Assembly (NCBI GenBank): GCA_024401495.1
Contig: JAKSKW010000011.1
Coordinates: forward strand, 1 to 59,124
DNA length: 59,124 nucleotides
DNA from: Paludibacteraceae bacterium
GTDB lineage: Bacteria > Bacteroidota > Bacteroidia > Bacteroidales > Paludibacteraceae
Direction: 5' to 3'
Shown here: one piece after another, positions 51,280 to 59,124 of the stretch
Position numbering within the stretch: the stretch's first letter is position 1
Layout of the letters: each line of letters starts with the position of its first letter
Made by a program: the position numbers and the translations under genes
Notes under the pieces: generated by a model
Databases searched by the model: none
Told to the model about the DNA's origin: nothing
The model's input: only the letters and a program-made list of their open reading frames with translations

Positions 51280-52194
51280 ATGACTATTGAGGTAAGGAAT
51301 CTACGCAAATCATACGGAAGCCAACTTGTGCTTGACGATATCAACTTTTCAATCGGAGAGGGTGAGATCGTGGCGTTCCTTGGCAACAACGGTGCTGGAA
51401 AGAGCACAACGATGAAGATCATCAACGGATATCTGTCGAAGGATTCCGGTGTGGTCAAAGTGTGTGGCATCGACGTCGACGAGGATTCAAAGAAGGTGCA
51501 TGGACTTATTGGTTATCTGCCTGAACATAATCCCATCTATCCGGAGCAGTATGTGAAGGAGTATCTCACATTCGTGGCTGGAGTGTATGGATTGAAGGGT
51601 GAGGATGCCAAGAATAGGGTAGACGAGATGATTGAAAAGACATGTCTTACTCGTGAGTATAGAAAGCGTATAGGTATGCTTTCCAAAGGTTATCGCCAAC
51701 GTGTTGGTTTGGCAGCGGCACTTATTCCAGATCCAAAAGTGTTGATTCTTGACGAGCCGACTACAGGTCTGGATCCCAACCAGATTATTGAGGTGCGCAA
51801 CCTTATCAAAGAGGTGGGCAAGGAGAAATCTGTGATGCTTTCCACTCATATAATGCAGGAAGTATCTGCCATTTGCGACCGTGTGATTATCATCAACAAC
51901 GGTAAAATCGTAGCCGACGATTCCGAAACCAACATTACCAACGTCAGCGAAAACAGCAGTACGTTCTTGATTGAGGCTGAGTTTATGAGCGACGTCGATA
52001 CAAAAGACCTTGCCATGAAGATTGCTAATTCAGAAGTGAAACTGGTTTCCAAGAACACCGTCGTCATCTCTTCAGATCACGATTGCAGAAGCGAGGTGTT
52101 TAATTATGCGGTGCAGACAAGCAATGCATTGTTGACACTTAAGAAGCATGAAAAGAGTATGGAGGATGTATTCCTGGAGAACACAAAGAAATAA
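51280..52194 (+). CDS. gldA: ABC transporter ATP-binding protein GldA
   Basis: A 304-aa ATPase. Walker A is GNNGAGKST, the signature is MLSKGYRQRVGLA and Walker B VLILDEPTTGLD. The sequence IGYLPEHNPIYPEQYVKEYL is characteristic of GldA of Bacteroidota. In gliding species GldA works with GldF/GldG permeases; here neither follows, as in many non-gliding Bacteroidales, and the substrate is unknown. M20 hydrolase, RNase H and GldA form a compact plus-strand row, likely one operon. Confidence 0.85.
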   Translation: MTIEVRNLRKSYGSQLVLDDINFSIGEGEIVAFLGNNGAGKSTTMKIINGYLSKDSGVVKVCGIDVDEDSKKVHGLIGYLPEHNPIYPEQYVKEYLTFVAGVYGLKGEDAKNRVDEMIEKTCLTREYRKRIGMLSKGYRQRVGLAAALIPDPKVLILDEPTTGLDPNQIIEVRNLIKEVGKEKSVMLSTHIMQEVSAICDRVIIINNGKIVADDSETNITNVSENSSTFLIEAEFMSDVDTKDLAMKIANSEVKLVSKNTVVISSDHDCRSEVFNYAVQTSNALLTLKKHEKSMEDVFLENTKK

Positions 52195-52212
52195 ATGCTA
52201 AATTATAATGAG

Positions 52213-52325
52213 ATTATATAGCAGTTGTCCAAAATGAGGATTGTTAAGGGCGGAACGCCCTAACCTCTTCTCTAACGCGAGCTCGGAGAGCGAGCGTAAA
52301 AAAGGCGTGTTTGTTAATTGTCAAA
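52213..52325 (+). repeat. MITE-like interspersed repeat, copy F
   Basis: ATTATATAGCAGTTGTCCAA at the left, hairpins AGGGCGGAACGCCCT and GCGAGCTCGGAGAGCGAGC, and a decayed right end. It fills much of the 52195-52586 spacer. The rest is AT-rich with the promoter below. Confidence 0.75.
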
Positions 52326-52506
52326 TAATTATTATAAAATATGAGCTCGGTATTTAATCGGGCTCATATTGTTTTAAGTGACATAATATATTAATATTCA
52401 ACGTATTCACTTTTTGTACAATCTGTGAAAATGGACATAAAATGAATTTCACAACCTGTCCTATAACCTTTCTTTTATTGTCCGTCCCATCCCTGATTGT
52501 TGATCT

Positions 52507-52514
52507 ACTTTTGC
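52507..52514 (+). promoter_or_regulatory. Predicted -7 box of the lipoprotein gene
   Basis: TACTTTTG fits TAnnTTTG, 72 bp before the ATG at 52587; the -33 element is not well spaced. Confidence 0.45.
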
Positions 52515-52586
52515 ATTGTCAACGGGAACAAACGATAACCCGATGACAAAACAAAATCATTCATTAACAATTAAAATTTATTTATT

Positions 52587-53150
52587 ATGAAACTTAATTC
52601 TATTTTCGCAGCACTTGTTTGTACACTATCTTTCTTCTTCACATCATGTGACAAGAACGACGATTTCGAGGATGAATATTTAGTAAAGAGAACAACAAAA
52701 GCATTGACAGTAGACGTAGAGAATGAGATAAAGATTAGCGAGGATATGTATAATCTTTACGATGTCACTATTACATACTCATACGATGGCAATGTATTTT
52801 TTGAATCACTTAATAAGAAGTACTTGGTAGGTTCATCTTCAAATGCAGGAAAAGATCATTCGGCTTACATGGTACAGAAATATACAGTAAACAAATCAAT
52901 TAATACAGACAAACTAGAGATTACGATCAGCGCAACACCTAAGGCAAATGCTCAGGAAATACTTGATGAGATGCCAGCCACAAAGAAGGTAAATTTATAT
53001 TGCAACGCTGAGGGGTTCGTAAATTCTGACTATATCACTTATTTTAATGAGCAGCATAATACATCAGCACTTATCGGACTAAATAAAGATAAAATCAATA
53101 ACTATTTTGCAAATGGTAAAGTTGTAGTCTACAAGGCAATCATGAAATAA
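52587..53150 (+). CDS. Hypothetical lipoprotein
   Basis: A 187-aa protein with a lipoprotein signal (MKLNSIFAALVCTLSFFFTSC, lipobox Cys21) followed by an acidic tether (DKNDDFEDEY). The mature part is beta-rich and soluble. I do not recognise a domain. It has its own promoter and a strong terminator, so it is expressed alone. Confidence 0.65.
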   Translation: MKLNSIFAALVCTLSFFFTSCDKNDDFEDEYLVKRTTKALTVDVENEIKISEDMYNLYDVTITYSYDGNVFFESLNKKYLVGSSSNAGKDHSAYMVQKYTVNKSINTDKLEITISATPKANAQEILDEMPATKKVNLYCNAEGFVNSDYITYFNEQHNTSALIGLNKDKINNYFANGKVVVYKAIMK

Positions 53151-53167
53151 TAGTAGGAATGCTAAAT

Positions 53168-53197
53168 GAGACGCAGATTTTTTCTGCGTCTTTTTTT
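53168..53197 (+). terminator. Terminator of the lipoprotein gene
   Basis: GACGCAGA-TTTTT-TCTGCGTC followed by seven T. The GACGC/GCGTC arms again resemble the palindromic element family. Confidence 0.85.
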
Positions 53198-53282
53198 GTT
53201 ATAATTCATTTGATTTCATCCTCTTTTCTTCATAAAATTCCATAATTTTTCTCAAAAAATCATATTGTTTCGAAATTTGCTA

Positions 53283-53290
53283 TATATTTG
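53283..53290 (+). promoter_or_regulatory. Predicted -7 box of the CotH genes
   Basis: TATATTTG, about 60 bp before the ATG at 53352. The predicted transcription start falls at the edge of the palindromic element at 53295. Confidence 0.5.
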
Positions 53291-53294
53291 GGGT

Positions 53295-53324
53295 TGTAAA
53301 GACGCGAGATTCTCGCGTCTCTAC
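53295..53324 (+). repeat. Palindromic element in the CotH leader
   Basis: TGTAAAGACGCGAGATTCTC followed by GCGTCTCTAC, a 30-bp member of the family, located at the very start of the predicted transcript. A 5' hairpin on the mRNA is expected. Reading it as protein (start at 53265) is possible but less likely, because the signal peptide begins at 53352. Confidence 0.8.
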
Positions 53325-53351
53325 CATACTCAGATTCTAATACATTACAAT

Positions 53352-54902
53352 ATGATAACTCTTACTACAATTAGACGGTGGGCGTACTGTGCCTGCACGT
53401 CTTTTTTTTGTTTACATTCCAACGCTCAAGGCGACGTGAATGTGATATTCAAAGACGGGAGAAAGATTCCCGTTCCTATGAATGCTGTCGACTCTATGCA
53501 GAGCACTCCCAAACAGCAGATTTTCTACATGTCGTATTCGTTGGATGATGTGAAGAAGGTATCGTTTTCCAAAACTGTATCTGCAAATGATGTCGACTTG
53601 AAAGCAGCAGATAAAGCGCAGGCATTCAACCAGATATTCAAGATGAGTGTCAAGGTCGACGGGGGAGAGGTATCTGTTCCGTTTGCCGACGTAGCTAATC
53701 CAACTATCGCTTTCCCACCTAAGACAGAGTCATTCGTGCCGTCGTTCACAACCTCTGGTGCCTTGATTTACGTTAATGGGAAGTTGTGGAATGAAGGAGA
53801 CAAGGTCAACGTGGGGAAGGGTATAGAGATAAAGGTGGCTGCCTACAACGGTGACATCCGCACATATCTTCTTGACGCAATCACACCGTCGTCTCCAATT
53901 TTGGAAATCAAAACCAATGGATTATCAGCAGATTGGTCGGATTTAAGATCTATCTCGTTGGCTGGCAAGTCTCTGGGATCTTGTGAAATCAAGGCCAAAG
54001 GTGGCGAGTACAACCAAAAAGAGAAGAACAACTTCAATATCAAGTTTGACGAGAAGCAGGAGATTCTCGGCATCACTCAAAACAAACGCTGGACACTTGA
54101 GTCTAACGTCGGCGATCCAGCCTGCATACGTGGTCTGCTTGGCTACAATATCGCAAACCGTGTGACTAACTCGTGGAATCCGAAGGCAAAAAAGGTGGCT
54201 CTGATCATAGATGGCAAGTATACAGGCTGCTACTTGATTTCCGAGCAACCACGCGTCTGCAAGGGTAGAGTGGAGAGTGGCAATTTGATGAGCATTGAGG
54301 ATAAAGCCGACGAGGGGGATGATTTCTTCAAAAGCACACTGTTTAGTTCGGTCTTCGTGATGAAGGATCCAGAAACGGGTATGGATGGAGCAACGCTTGT
54401 CCGCACTCGTGATTTGGTTGAGAAACTGGAGCAGGCTATTGTGGCAAAGAAGTGGAGTGAGGTTCACTCTATGCTTGATATTCAGAGTGTTGCGGAGTGG
54501 GTTGTGGTGAATGAGATTGCCAAGAACGACAAGTCATTCTCAAGCGATACTTATCTCTACGTTGACGATGCCAAGAAGATTCATTTTATTCCGTCTACAC
54601 AATCAGCAAAGGCATTCAACGCTGATACCGATTATGAGGGTTTCACAGCCTACGACAGAAACTGGGTGTCGTTGTTGAAGAGCGACGCTGATTTCACTTC
54701 AGCTGTGAAGAAGGCGTTTGAGAAAATCTCGTCATCGGAAAAGGAGATTCTTTCGTGGATAGACGATGAGGCTGAAAAGACAACGGGTGATGCCTTGGCA
54801 AACGCGTCGATCAGCAATCGTGCGGATTACGACAAGGAGATTGCCAACCTAAAGGTATGGCTGTCAGCAAGAATCAAATGGCTGTCTAATCAATGGAAAT
54901 AA
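53352..54902 (+). CDS. CotH-like secreted protein, probably catalytically inactive
   Basis: A 516-aa exported protein (signal MITLTTIRRWAYCACTSFFC...SNAQG). Residues ~25-190 are beta-rich; the remainder matches the CotH kinase domain in outline: NKRWTLESNVGDPACIRGLLGYNIA, GKYTGCYLISEQPRV, WVVVNEIAKNDKSF, and a C-terminal LKVWLSARIKWLSNQW. The usual GRGNSTW loop is replaced by AKGGEYNQK and the metal-binding WDFD by STQSAKAF, so kinase activity is doubtful. CotH proteins phosphorylate secreted proteins in spore formers; here a structural or binding role is likelier. The next gene is a CotH tandem. Confidence 0.75.
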   Translation: MITLTTIRRWAYCACTSFFCLHSNAQGDVNVIFKDGRKIPVPMNAVDSMQSTPKQQIFYMSYSLDDVKKVSFSKTVSANDVDLKAADKAQAFNQIFKMSVKVDGGEVSVPFADVANPTIAFPPKTESFVPSFTTSGALIYVNGKLWNEGDKVNVGKGIEIKVAAYNGDIRTYLLDAITPSSPILEIKTNGLSADWSDLRSISLAGKSLGSCEIKAKGGEYNQKEKNNFNIKFDEKQEILGITQNKRWTLESNVGDPACIRGLLGYNIANRVTNSWNPKAKKVALIIDGKYTGCYLISEQPRVCKGRVESGNLMSIEDKADEGDDFFKSTLFSSVFVMKDPETGMDGATLVRTRDLVEKLEQAIVAKKWSEVHSMLDIQSVAEWVVVNEIAKNDKSFSSDTYLYVDDAKKIHFIPSTQSAKAFNADTDYEGFTAYDRNWVSLLKSDADFTSAVKKAFEKISSSEKEILSWIDDEAEKTTGDALANASISNRADYDKEIANLKVWLSARIKWLSNQWK

Positions 54903-54914
54903 AATGAATCAATC

Positions 54915-57900
54915 ATGAGAAATTCAATATATACATGTAAAGACGCAAGATTTCGCGTCTCTACAATTGCACTGCTTCTTTCAGTTGCAGGCACAATCCA
55001 AGCACAAACAATTGATTTTGACGGATATAAATACGATGCCGACAATATCAACAATTTAAATATCAATGGAAGTTCACAGTCGTTGGAATTGGCATATCCG
55101 ATCTCAGATATCAAGGAGGTCACTTTTTCATACGAAGCCGTTGATTTCAACAAGGCTGACAAGAAGACGTCGGGAAATGAGATCAAGTCGTTTTCATTCA
55201 AGGTGTCAGGCAATAATGGAGCTATTGTCACTGATGTTGCGGGCAAAATCAACGGCGATGTGATCAGTGTCTTTATTCCATACTATGAGGGAGGCTCAAT
55301 CAAGGCTTCTTTCGAGTCGACGGGAATGGTTTTCGCTGGTGGCAAGATTCAGAAGAGCGGAGTGACTGGCAATGTCTACAAAAAAGATATGGAGTATAAG
55401 GTGGTGGATGCCGACGGCAATATCCATACCTACACGGTGAAGGTTTACAACAGCGGATTGCCGATCATCCGTATTGATGGGCCATCTGATATGGCATCGA
55501 AGATGTGGAACGGTGGCTATCCGCTTACAATGACATCGGCTGACGGAAAAACACTCGCCACAGTCACATCAGAGATTAAACCTAAGGGTGGACAGAATTC
55601 TGCGTCGAAACGAGATTTCAATGTCAAGTGCAGCAAGAAGACAGCCTTTGGCAATATGACTAAAAACAAGCGTTGGGTTCTTCTTTCCAATGCCGACGAC
55701 GCTTCTATGCTTCGTAATCAAGCCGGATTCACTCTTGGTAAAGAGTTGGAAGGTATGGATTGGACACCGTCGTCACAATTTGTGGAGGTGGTGATGGGAG
55801 ACAAACACCTCGGCACTTATCTTCTTTGCGAGCAGATACGTTGTGCAGATGGAAGAGTGCAGCAGTCAGCGGTTTGGGAGATCACAAACGATATTGAGGC
55901 AGACGACGTATGGTTTGTGTCTGATAAGGGAACGAAAATCCGTTTGGAGGATTCGGCTGAAGATGATGCGTCGGCTGACTTGGCAAAGGCAAAAGAGGCA
56001 GTCAACAAGTTTGAGGCTGCTCTGTATGGAAACAAATCGTTTGGTTCATACATAGATGAGAATAGTTTCGTCGACTGGATCTGGGCAAACGAGATCTGCA
56101 AGAATGAGAAGTCGTTCAAGAAAAACTGTTATTTCCGCATCACGTCTGACGGCAAGATAGCGATGTCTCCAATCTTCTCTAATGAGAAATGGCTTGGCAA
56201 CAACGGCCAGTCATACGAAGGTTTCTCTACCATCAATTCAGGCTGGTGTGAGAAGATGATGCGCGACGTGGATTTCTCAGCGGCAGTGTCGAGCAGATTC
56301 AAGGATATTGCGTCGACAGAAAGCACTGTCTGCTCGGCTATTGAGGATGGCAAAGAATTGATTTCGCTTTCGGCAGATGCCAATGCGAAACTATGGGGAA
56401 AGAATAATGTTAATGTCGATATATCGACATTAACATCTTGGATTAAAAAGAGATATGCTTGGTTGTCATCTGTTAATGATGTCATTAGCAAGTGTGCTAA
56501 AGTCGACAAAGCTACAAGCAACAACGAGATTAAGTCATTTGAGATCAAGAAGTCATCAAATGGCAAGGCATTGCTTGAAGACTATACTGCCACTATCGCC
56601 AACGACAGTGTGAAGATCTTTGTGCCATACTTGGTCAACTTCACTTTGCAGGCTGATTTCTCTGTTGCCAACGGAGCAAAGGTTTACTGCAACGGAGAGG
56701 AGATTCAGAGTGGAAAGAGTAGCGTCGACTATCTAAAACCACAGCAATTCAAGGTGGTGGCAAGCAATGGCGACGTGCATACTTACACTGTCTGCATCTA
56801 CAATAGTGGTTTGCCAGTGATCTATCTCACTACACAGAATAATCAGGCTATCAATAGCAAGGATGTTTGGCTCGACAATACTCAATTCACTGTATATAAA
56901 GCAGATGGAACTATTGATTATGATGCCGCTCCAGATATGGCACAGGTGAAGGGACGTGGAAATTCCACATGGTCAGCCTCAACAGAGAAGCGTCCGTATG
57001 CTGTGAAGCTCAACAAGAAATCACGCATCTTGGGAATGTTGGAGCACAAACGTTGGGTGTTGATGGCAAACTTCTACGACGCCACTTTCTTCCGCAACAC
57101 AATGTCGAACTATCTTGGCAAGAAATTCACTAATCAGCAGTGGGTGCCAAGTGGATATAATTGTGAACTTGTGTTGAATGGTTCACATAAAGGCAATTAT
57201 TATTTCTGTGAGCAGGCTAAGATCAACGATAATCGCGTCGACGGGGAATTCTTGATTGAGGCAGATATCAAAGAGGGAATCCACAACGGAGCTATCGAGG
57301 GTCCGAAGTCGCACAATGCCTTCTTCACTAAAGATCCTGAGTTGGAAACATCGTCGTCGGATTATCAGAAAGTGAAGGGAATCATTGAGAAGTTTGAGAA
57401 TGCTTTGTATAGTGGCGACTATAACAGTTTGGAGAAACTAATTGATTTGGAGAGTTTTGTGGACTGGTATATGATCAAAGAGTGGTCGCACGATATCGAC
57501 GGCAACATGCACACAAGCTGTTATTTCACTATTATGGACGACGGCAAGATAAAGATGGGACCGATGTGGGATTTCGATATTGCGTGGGGAGGCAATCCGT
57601 TTGCAAGCATGGGCCAGGGTTACAATGCCTACGAGGGTTACTACATCACTACCAATCCAATTACTCAACCGCAAGGCAAGACCTGCACAAGCTGGTTTGG
57701 CGAGTTTATCAAGATGCCGGCGTTCAAACAACTGTTGAAGGAGAAAGTGCTTGATGCCAATTCACACCTTGACGAGATCCTTGCCTATATCGACGAGAAC
57801 ACTGAGTATCTATTACTGTCAGCCACAGCCAACAAAGTAGGAAATGCATCAGGAGGAGGCTTCGGTGGATTCGGAGGCTTTGGCGGATTTGGTGGTTTCG

Positions 57901-58034
57901 GCGGCTGGGGCGGTGGCGGTGGCAACGCGTCGTCAGCCACAACGCCAGAGTCGTATCGCAAGAGCATGAGTGACTTGAAGAACTACGTAAAGACACGAAT
58001 GGAATGGTTTGTAGGGGAAGTGAAGAGATTCTGA
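54915..58034 (+). CDS. Secreted protein with two CotH domains (first degenerate, second intact)
   Basis: A 1039-aa exported protein, 12 bp after the first CotH gene. Its signal peptide contains the 30-bp palindromic element (residues 8-17, CKDARFRVST), followed by the hydrophobic core IALLLSVAGTIQAQ. Residues ~190-535 are a CotH domain with degenerate motifs (PKGGQNSAS; IFSNEKW). Residues ~680-1035 are a second domain with KGRGNSTW and GPMWDFDIAWGGNP intact, so this one may be an active kinase. Each is preceded by a similar ~130-residue beta module (NEIKSF...HTYTV.IYNSGLP). A Gly/Phe-rich stretch (GGFGGFGGFGG) lies near residue 980. Confidence 0.8.
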   Translation: MRNSIYTCKDARFRVSTIALLLSVAGTIQAQTIDFDGYKYDADNINNLNINGSSQSLELAYPISDIKEVTFSYEAVDFNKADKKTSGNEIKSFSFKVSGNNGAIVTDVAGKINGDVISVFIPYYEGGSIKASFESTGMVFAGGKIQKSGVTGNVYKKDMEYKVVDADGNIHTYTVKVYNSGLPIIRIDGPSDMASKMWNGGYPLTMTSADGKTLATVTSEIKPKGGQNSASKRDFNVKCSKKTAFGNMTKNKRWVLLSNADDASMLRNQAGFTLGKELEGMDWTPSSQFVEVVMGDKHLGTYLLCEQIRCADGRVQQSAVWEITNDIEADDVWFVSDKGTKIRLEDSAEDDASADLAKAKEAVNKFEAALYGNKSFGSYIDENSFVDWIWANEICKNEKSFKKNCYFRITSDGKIAMSPIFSNEKWLGNNGQSYEGFSTINSGWCEKMMRDVDFSAAVSSRFKDIASTESTVCSAIEDGKELISLSADANAKLWGKNNVNVDISTLTSWIKKRYAWLSSVNDVISKCAKVDKATSNNEIKSFEIKKSSNGKALLEDYTATIANDSVKIFVPYLVNFTLQADFSVANGAKVYCNGEEIQSGKSSVDYLKPQQFKVVASNGDVHTYTVCIYNSGLPVIYLTTQNNQAINSKDVWLDNTQFTVYKADGTIDYDAAPDMAQVKGRGNSTWSASTEKRPYAVKLNKKSRILGMLEHKRWVLMANFYDATFFRNTMSNYLGKKFTNQQWVPSGYNCELVLNGSHKGNYYFCEQAKINDNRVDGEFLIEADIKEGIHNGAIEGPKSHNAFFTKDPELETSSSDYQKVKGIIEKFENALYSGDYNSLEKLIDLESFVDWYMIKEWSHDIDGNMHTSCYFTIMDDGKIKMGPMWDFDIAWGGNPFASMGQGYNAYEGYYITTNPITQPQGKTCTSWFGEFIKMPAFKQLLKEKVLDANSHLDEILAYIDENTEYLLLSATANKVGNASGGGFGGFGGFGGFGGFGGWGGGGGNASSATTPESYRKSMSDLKNYVKTRMEWFVGEVKRF
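54936..54965 (+). repeat. 30-bp palindromic element in frame in a signal peptide
   Basis: TGTAAAGACGCAAGATTTCG followed by CGTCTCTACA. It forms exactly 10 codons (CKDARFRVST) in the same phase as the copy inside the RND pump (RKDGACPVST). It supplies most of the basic residues before the hydrophobic core. Confidence 0.8.
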
Positions 58035-58051
58035 TGAAGATTTATATAGAG

Positions 58052-58079
58052 GAGACGCGGAAAAACTGCGTCTCTTTTT
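58052..58079 (+). terminator. Terminator of the CotH operon
   Basis: GAGACGC and GCGTCTC pair, followed by five T, 17 bp after the stop. Confidence 0.75.
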
Positions 58080-58113
58080 GTATAAATTATTTTTCTATGA
58101 AAGATGTATTTTG

Positions 58114-58121
58114 TATTTTTG
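58114..58121 (+). promoter_or_regulatory. Predicted -7 box of the GNAT pair
   Basis: TATTTTTG, about 105 bp before the small ORF at 58227. No operator repeat is evident. Confidence 0.45.
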
Positions 58122-58226
58122 CAGAAAATAAACAAATTTGGGATTTAGTGGCAGTGAAATCTATCCTAAAGAAGAGTTTATTAATCGTAAATATTAATGA
58201 TTTTGTTTGATTAAAAATAATCGTTT

Positions 58227-58391
58227 ATGGCTATAGAGATTAAATCAATACCAGTTCTTACTGGTAAGGATGCCGAAAGGTTTGTAAAAGTAGCAGAACA
58301 AAACTATAAGAACAAGAGTAATGGTCTGACGAAAGAAGAATCTGAAAAACTTAAAAAATTTTTAGAAAAATCCAGAAACTTTACATTTTGA
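58227..58391 (+). CDS. 54-aa protein, candidate antitoxin of a GNAT pair
   Basis: Starts ATG 58227 and ends TGA 58389-58391. The product begins MAIEIKSIPVLTGKDAERF and has a Lys/Glu-rich helical C-terminus (SNGLTKEESEKLKKFLEKSR). The acetyltransferase gene starts 4 bp after its stop, so the two are surely translated together. It lacks the ribbon-helix-helix look of DUF1778 (TacA/AtaR) antitoxins known to pair with GNAT toxins. An antitoxin role is inference from position, size and partner. No family is recognised. Confidence 0.65.
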   Translation: MAIEIKSIPVLTGKDAERFVKVAEQNYKNKSNGLTKEESEKLKKFLEKSRNFTF

Positions 58392-58395
58392 TTGA

Positions 58396-58989
58396 ATGAG
58401 TTGTTTGTCGTTGCTAGATGATTGCGTAATGATTAAATATGGGAAAGAAGCCCAAATGTTGTGTCAAGATTTTTCTTGTGGAAATGATGATTTGGATGAT
58501 TTCTTTAAGAATGGGGCAATCAGGTATGATGAAGATTTAATGGGGAAAACATATTGTTGGCTTACAGAAACAAAACCTCATAAAGTTGTAGCTCTCGTTA
58601 CATTAGCCAATGATAGTATCAAAACTTCTTTTATTGGAAAGCCATCTCGTAATAAACTGAATCGGTCTATTGCAAATCAAAAGAGAGGCAGGAGCTATCC
58701 AGCAACTCTTATAGGAAGGCTTGGAGTCAATGTTGAATTTCAAGGATTTCACGTAGGTGGACAAGTTATTGATTTTTTGAAGAAATGGTTTAGAGATGAT
58801 GGAAACAAGACAGGCTGCAGATTTATGGTAGTTGATGCGTATAATAATGAAAGGACTCTTCGTTTTTATGAATCAAATGAATTTCATTATTTGCATGCTA
58901 CAGAAGATGAGGAACGTAAATATTACAATCTAGATTCAGAAAAACCTATTCATACCAGACTTATGTATATGGATTTGATTAATAAATAA
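58396..58989 (+). CDS. GNAT acetyltransferase, TacT/AtaT toxin-like
   Basis: A 197-aa cytosolic enzyme. The N-terminal FSCGNDDLDDFFKNGAIRY resembles the start of TacT-type GNAT toxins (FDCGN..LD.FL...A). The acetyl-CoA site region is LIGRLGVNVEFQGFHVGGQVIDFLK, with Q-G-F-H-V-G-G replacing the usual QGxGxG. VVDAYNNERTLRFYESNEFHYL is the last GNAT strand-helix. Toxins of this type acetylate charged tRNAs and stop translation; the target here is unknown. It is preceded by a 54-aa ORF that may be its antitoxin. Confidence 0.75.
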   Translation: MSCLSLLDDCVMIKYGKEAQMLCQDFSCGNDDLDDFFKNGAIRYDEDLMGKTYCWLTETKPHKVVALVTLANDSIKTSFIGKPSRNKLNRSIANQKRGRSYPATLIGRLGVNVEFQGFHVGGQVIDFLKKWFRDDGNKTGCRFMVVDAYNNERTLRFYESNEFHYLHATEDEERKYYNLDSEKPIHTRLMYMDLINK

Positions 58990-58997
58990 ACTTGGTA

Positions 58998-59051
58998 ATT
59001 ATATACACAAGTTGTCCAAAATATGTGAACTCGCTCGAGAGTGAACGTATA
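58998..59051 (-). repeat. MITE-like interspersed repeat, copy G (degenerate)
   Basis: ATTATATACACAAGTTGTCC is the recognisable end, followed by a decayed CTCGCTCGAGAGTGAACG hairpin. No second end is seen. The rest of the window to 59124 shows no gene. Confidence 0.6.
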
Positions 59052-59124
59052 AAATTTCCATTTTTGTGAATTTTCATAAGATGTTATATATAAGATAAAT
59101 TTCGATCAGCGGCGTTGGCTATCG

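Noticed and set aside
53265..53351. N-terminal extension of the first CotH gene containing CKDARFSRLY
   Set aside because: It would put 29 residues before a good signal peptide and begins before the predicted promoter; the palindromic element is more likely in the untranslated leader.
58004..58210. 68-aa ORF after the CotH gene
   Set aside because: It reads through the terminator hairpin and the next promoter; no protein-like features.
1..59124. tRNA, rRNA or IS transposase genes
   Set aside because: I found no cloverleaf, no rRNA stretch and no transposase-like protein; the mobile-looking repeats are all non-autonomous.

Overview
The window looks like chromosomal DNA of an uncultured, gut- or rumen-type Bacteroidales. 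Supporting signs are promoters of the Bacteroidota type (-7 box TAnnTTTG in front of most operons), the lack of Shine-Dalgarno sites, type IX secretion (T9SS)-style C-terminal tails, lipoproteins with SC lipoboxes, and families typical of the phylum (DUF4230, DUF4143 ATPases, FISUMP, CotH, GldA, RhuM). It is AT-rich and very rich in short palindromic and interspersed repeats.

Layout. 1-3.6 kb: a minus-strand surface operon, a short T9SS-tailed protein followed by a very long modular repeat protein that runs off the left edge; a (GT)12 tract lies in its leader. 4-11.7 kb: a DUF4143 ATPase, a flippase with two DUF4230 proteins, a secreted DUF695/RraB-like protein, a second ATPase, a PHP phosphatase and MscL. 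11.9-16.3 kb: a secreted glycoside hydrolase with a CBM6, and a large secreted protein. 16.5-23.9 kb: a plus-strand operon of a TPR protein, an outer-membrane barrel, a membrane DnaJ/TerB protein and UvrC. 24-32.6 kb: housekeeping genes (U32 tRNA-modification protein, dihydrouridine synthase, polA, polyprenyl synthase, deoC, MazG, nadA). 33.3-36.6 kb: a RecB/AddA-like helicase-nuclease. 36.8-39.4 kb: a 1.26-kb tandem duplication carrying two RhuM-type genes. 39.4-41.9 kb: a uracil-DNA glycosylase-like protein, a FISUMP protein and a nitronate monooxygenase. 42.5-49.5 kb: a heavy-metal RND efflux system (His-rich adaptor, pump, TolC) with a third DUF4143 ATPase between pump and TolC. 49.6-52.2 kb: an M20 hydrolase, RNase H and GldA. 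52.6-58 kb: a lipoprotein and two CotH proteins. 58.2-59 kb: a GNAT acetyltransferase preceded by a 54-aa ORF, a candidate toxin-antitoxin pair.

Chromosome landmarks. Three parS-type palindromes lie within 220 bp at 24.0-24.2 kb. A 370-bp AT-rich intergenic region at 32.66-33.03 kb has four copies of TTATCAACA. Together they suggest a position near the replication origin.

Most interesting signals: (1) a roughly 30-bp palindromic element family found intergenically and also in frame inside two genes (RND pump loop; CotH signal peptide), decoded in the same frame both times, much like Rickettsia palindromic elements; (2) the tandem RhuM genes, identical outside but with a replaced DNA-binding core; (3) inverted or direct repeats sitting on the promoters of all three DUF4143 ATPase genes, different at each locus; (4) a roughly 120-135-bp MITE-like family with about 20-bp terminal inverted repeats, seven copies, with two alternative internal hairpins.
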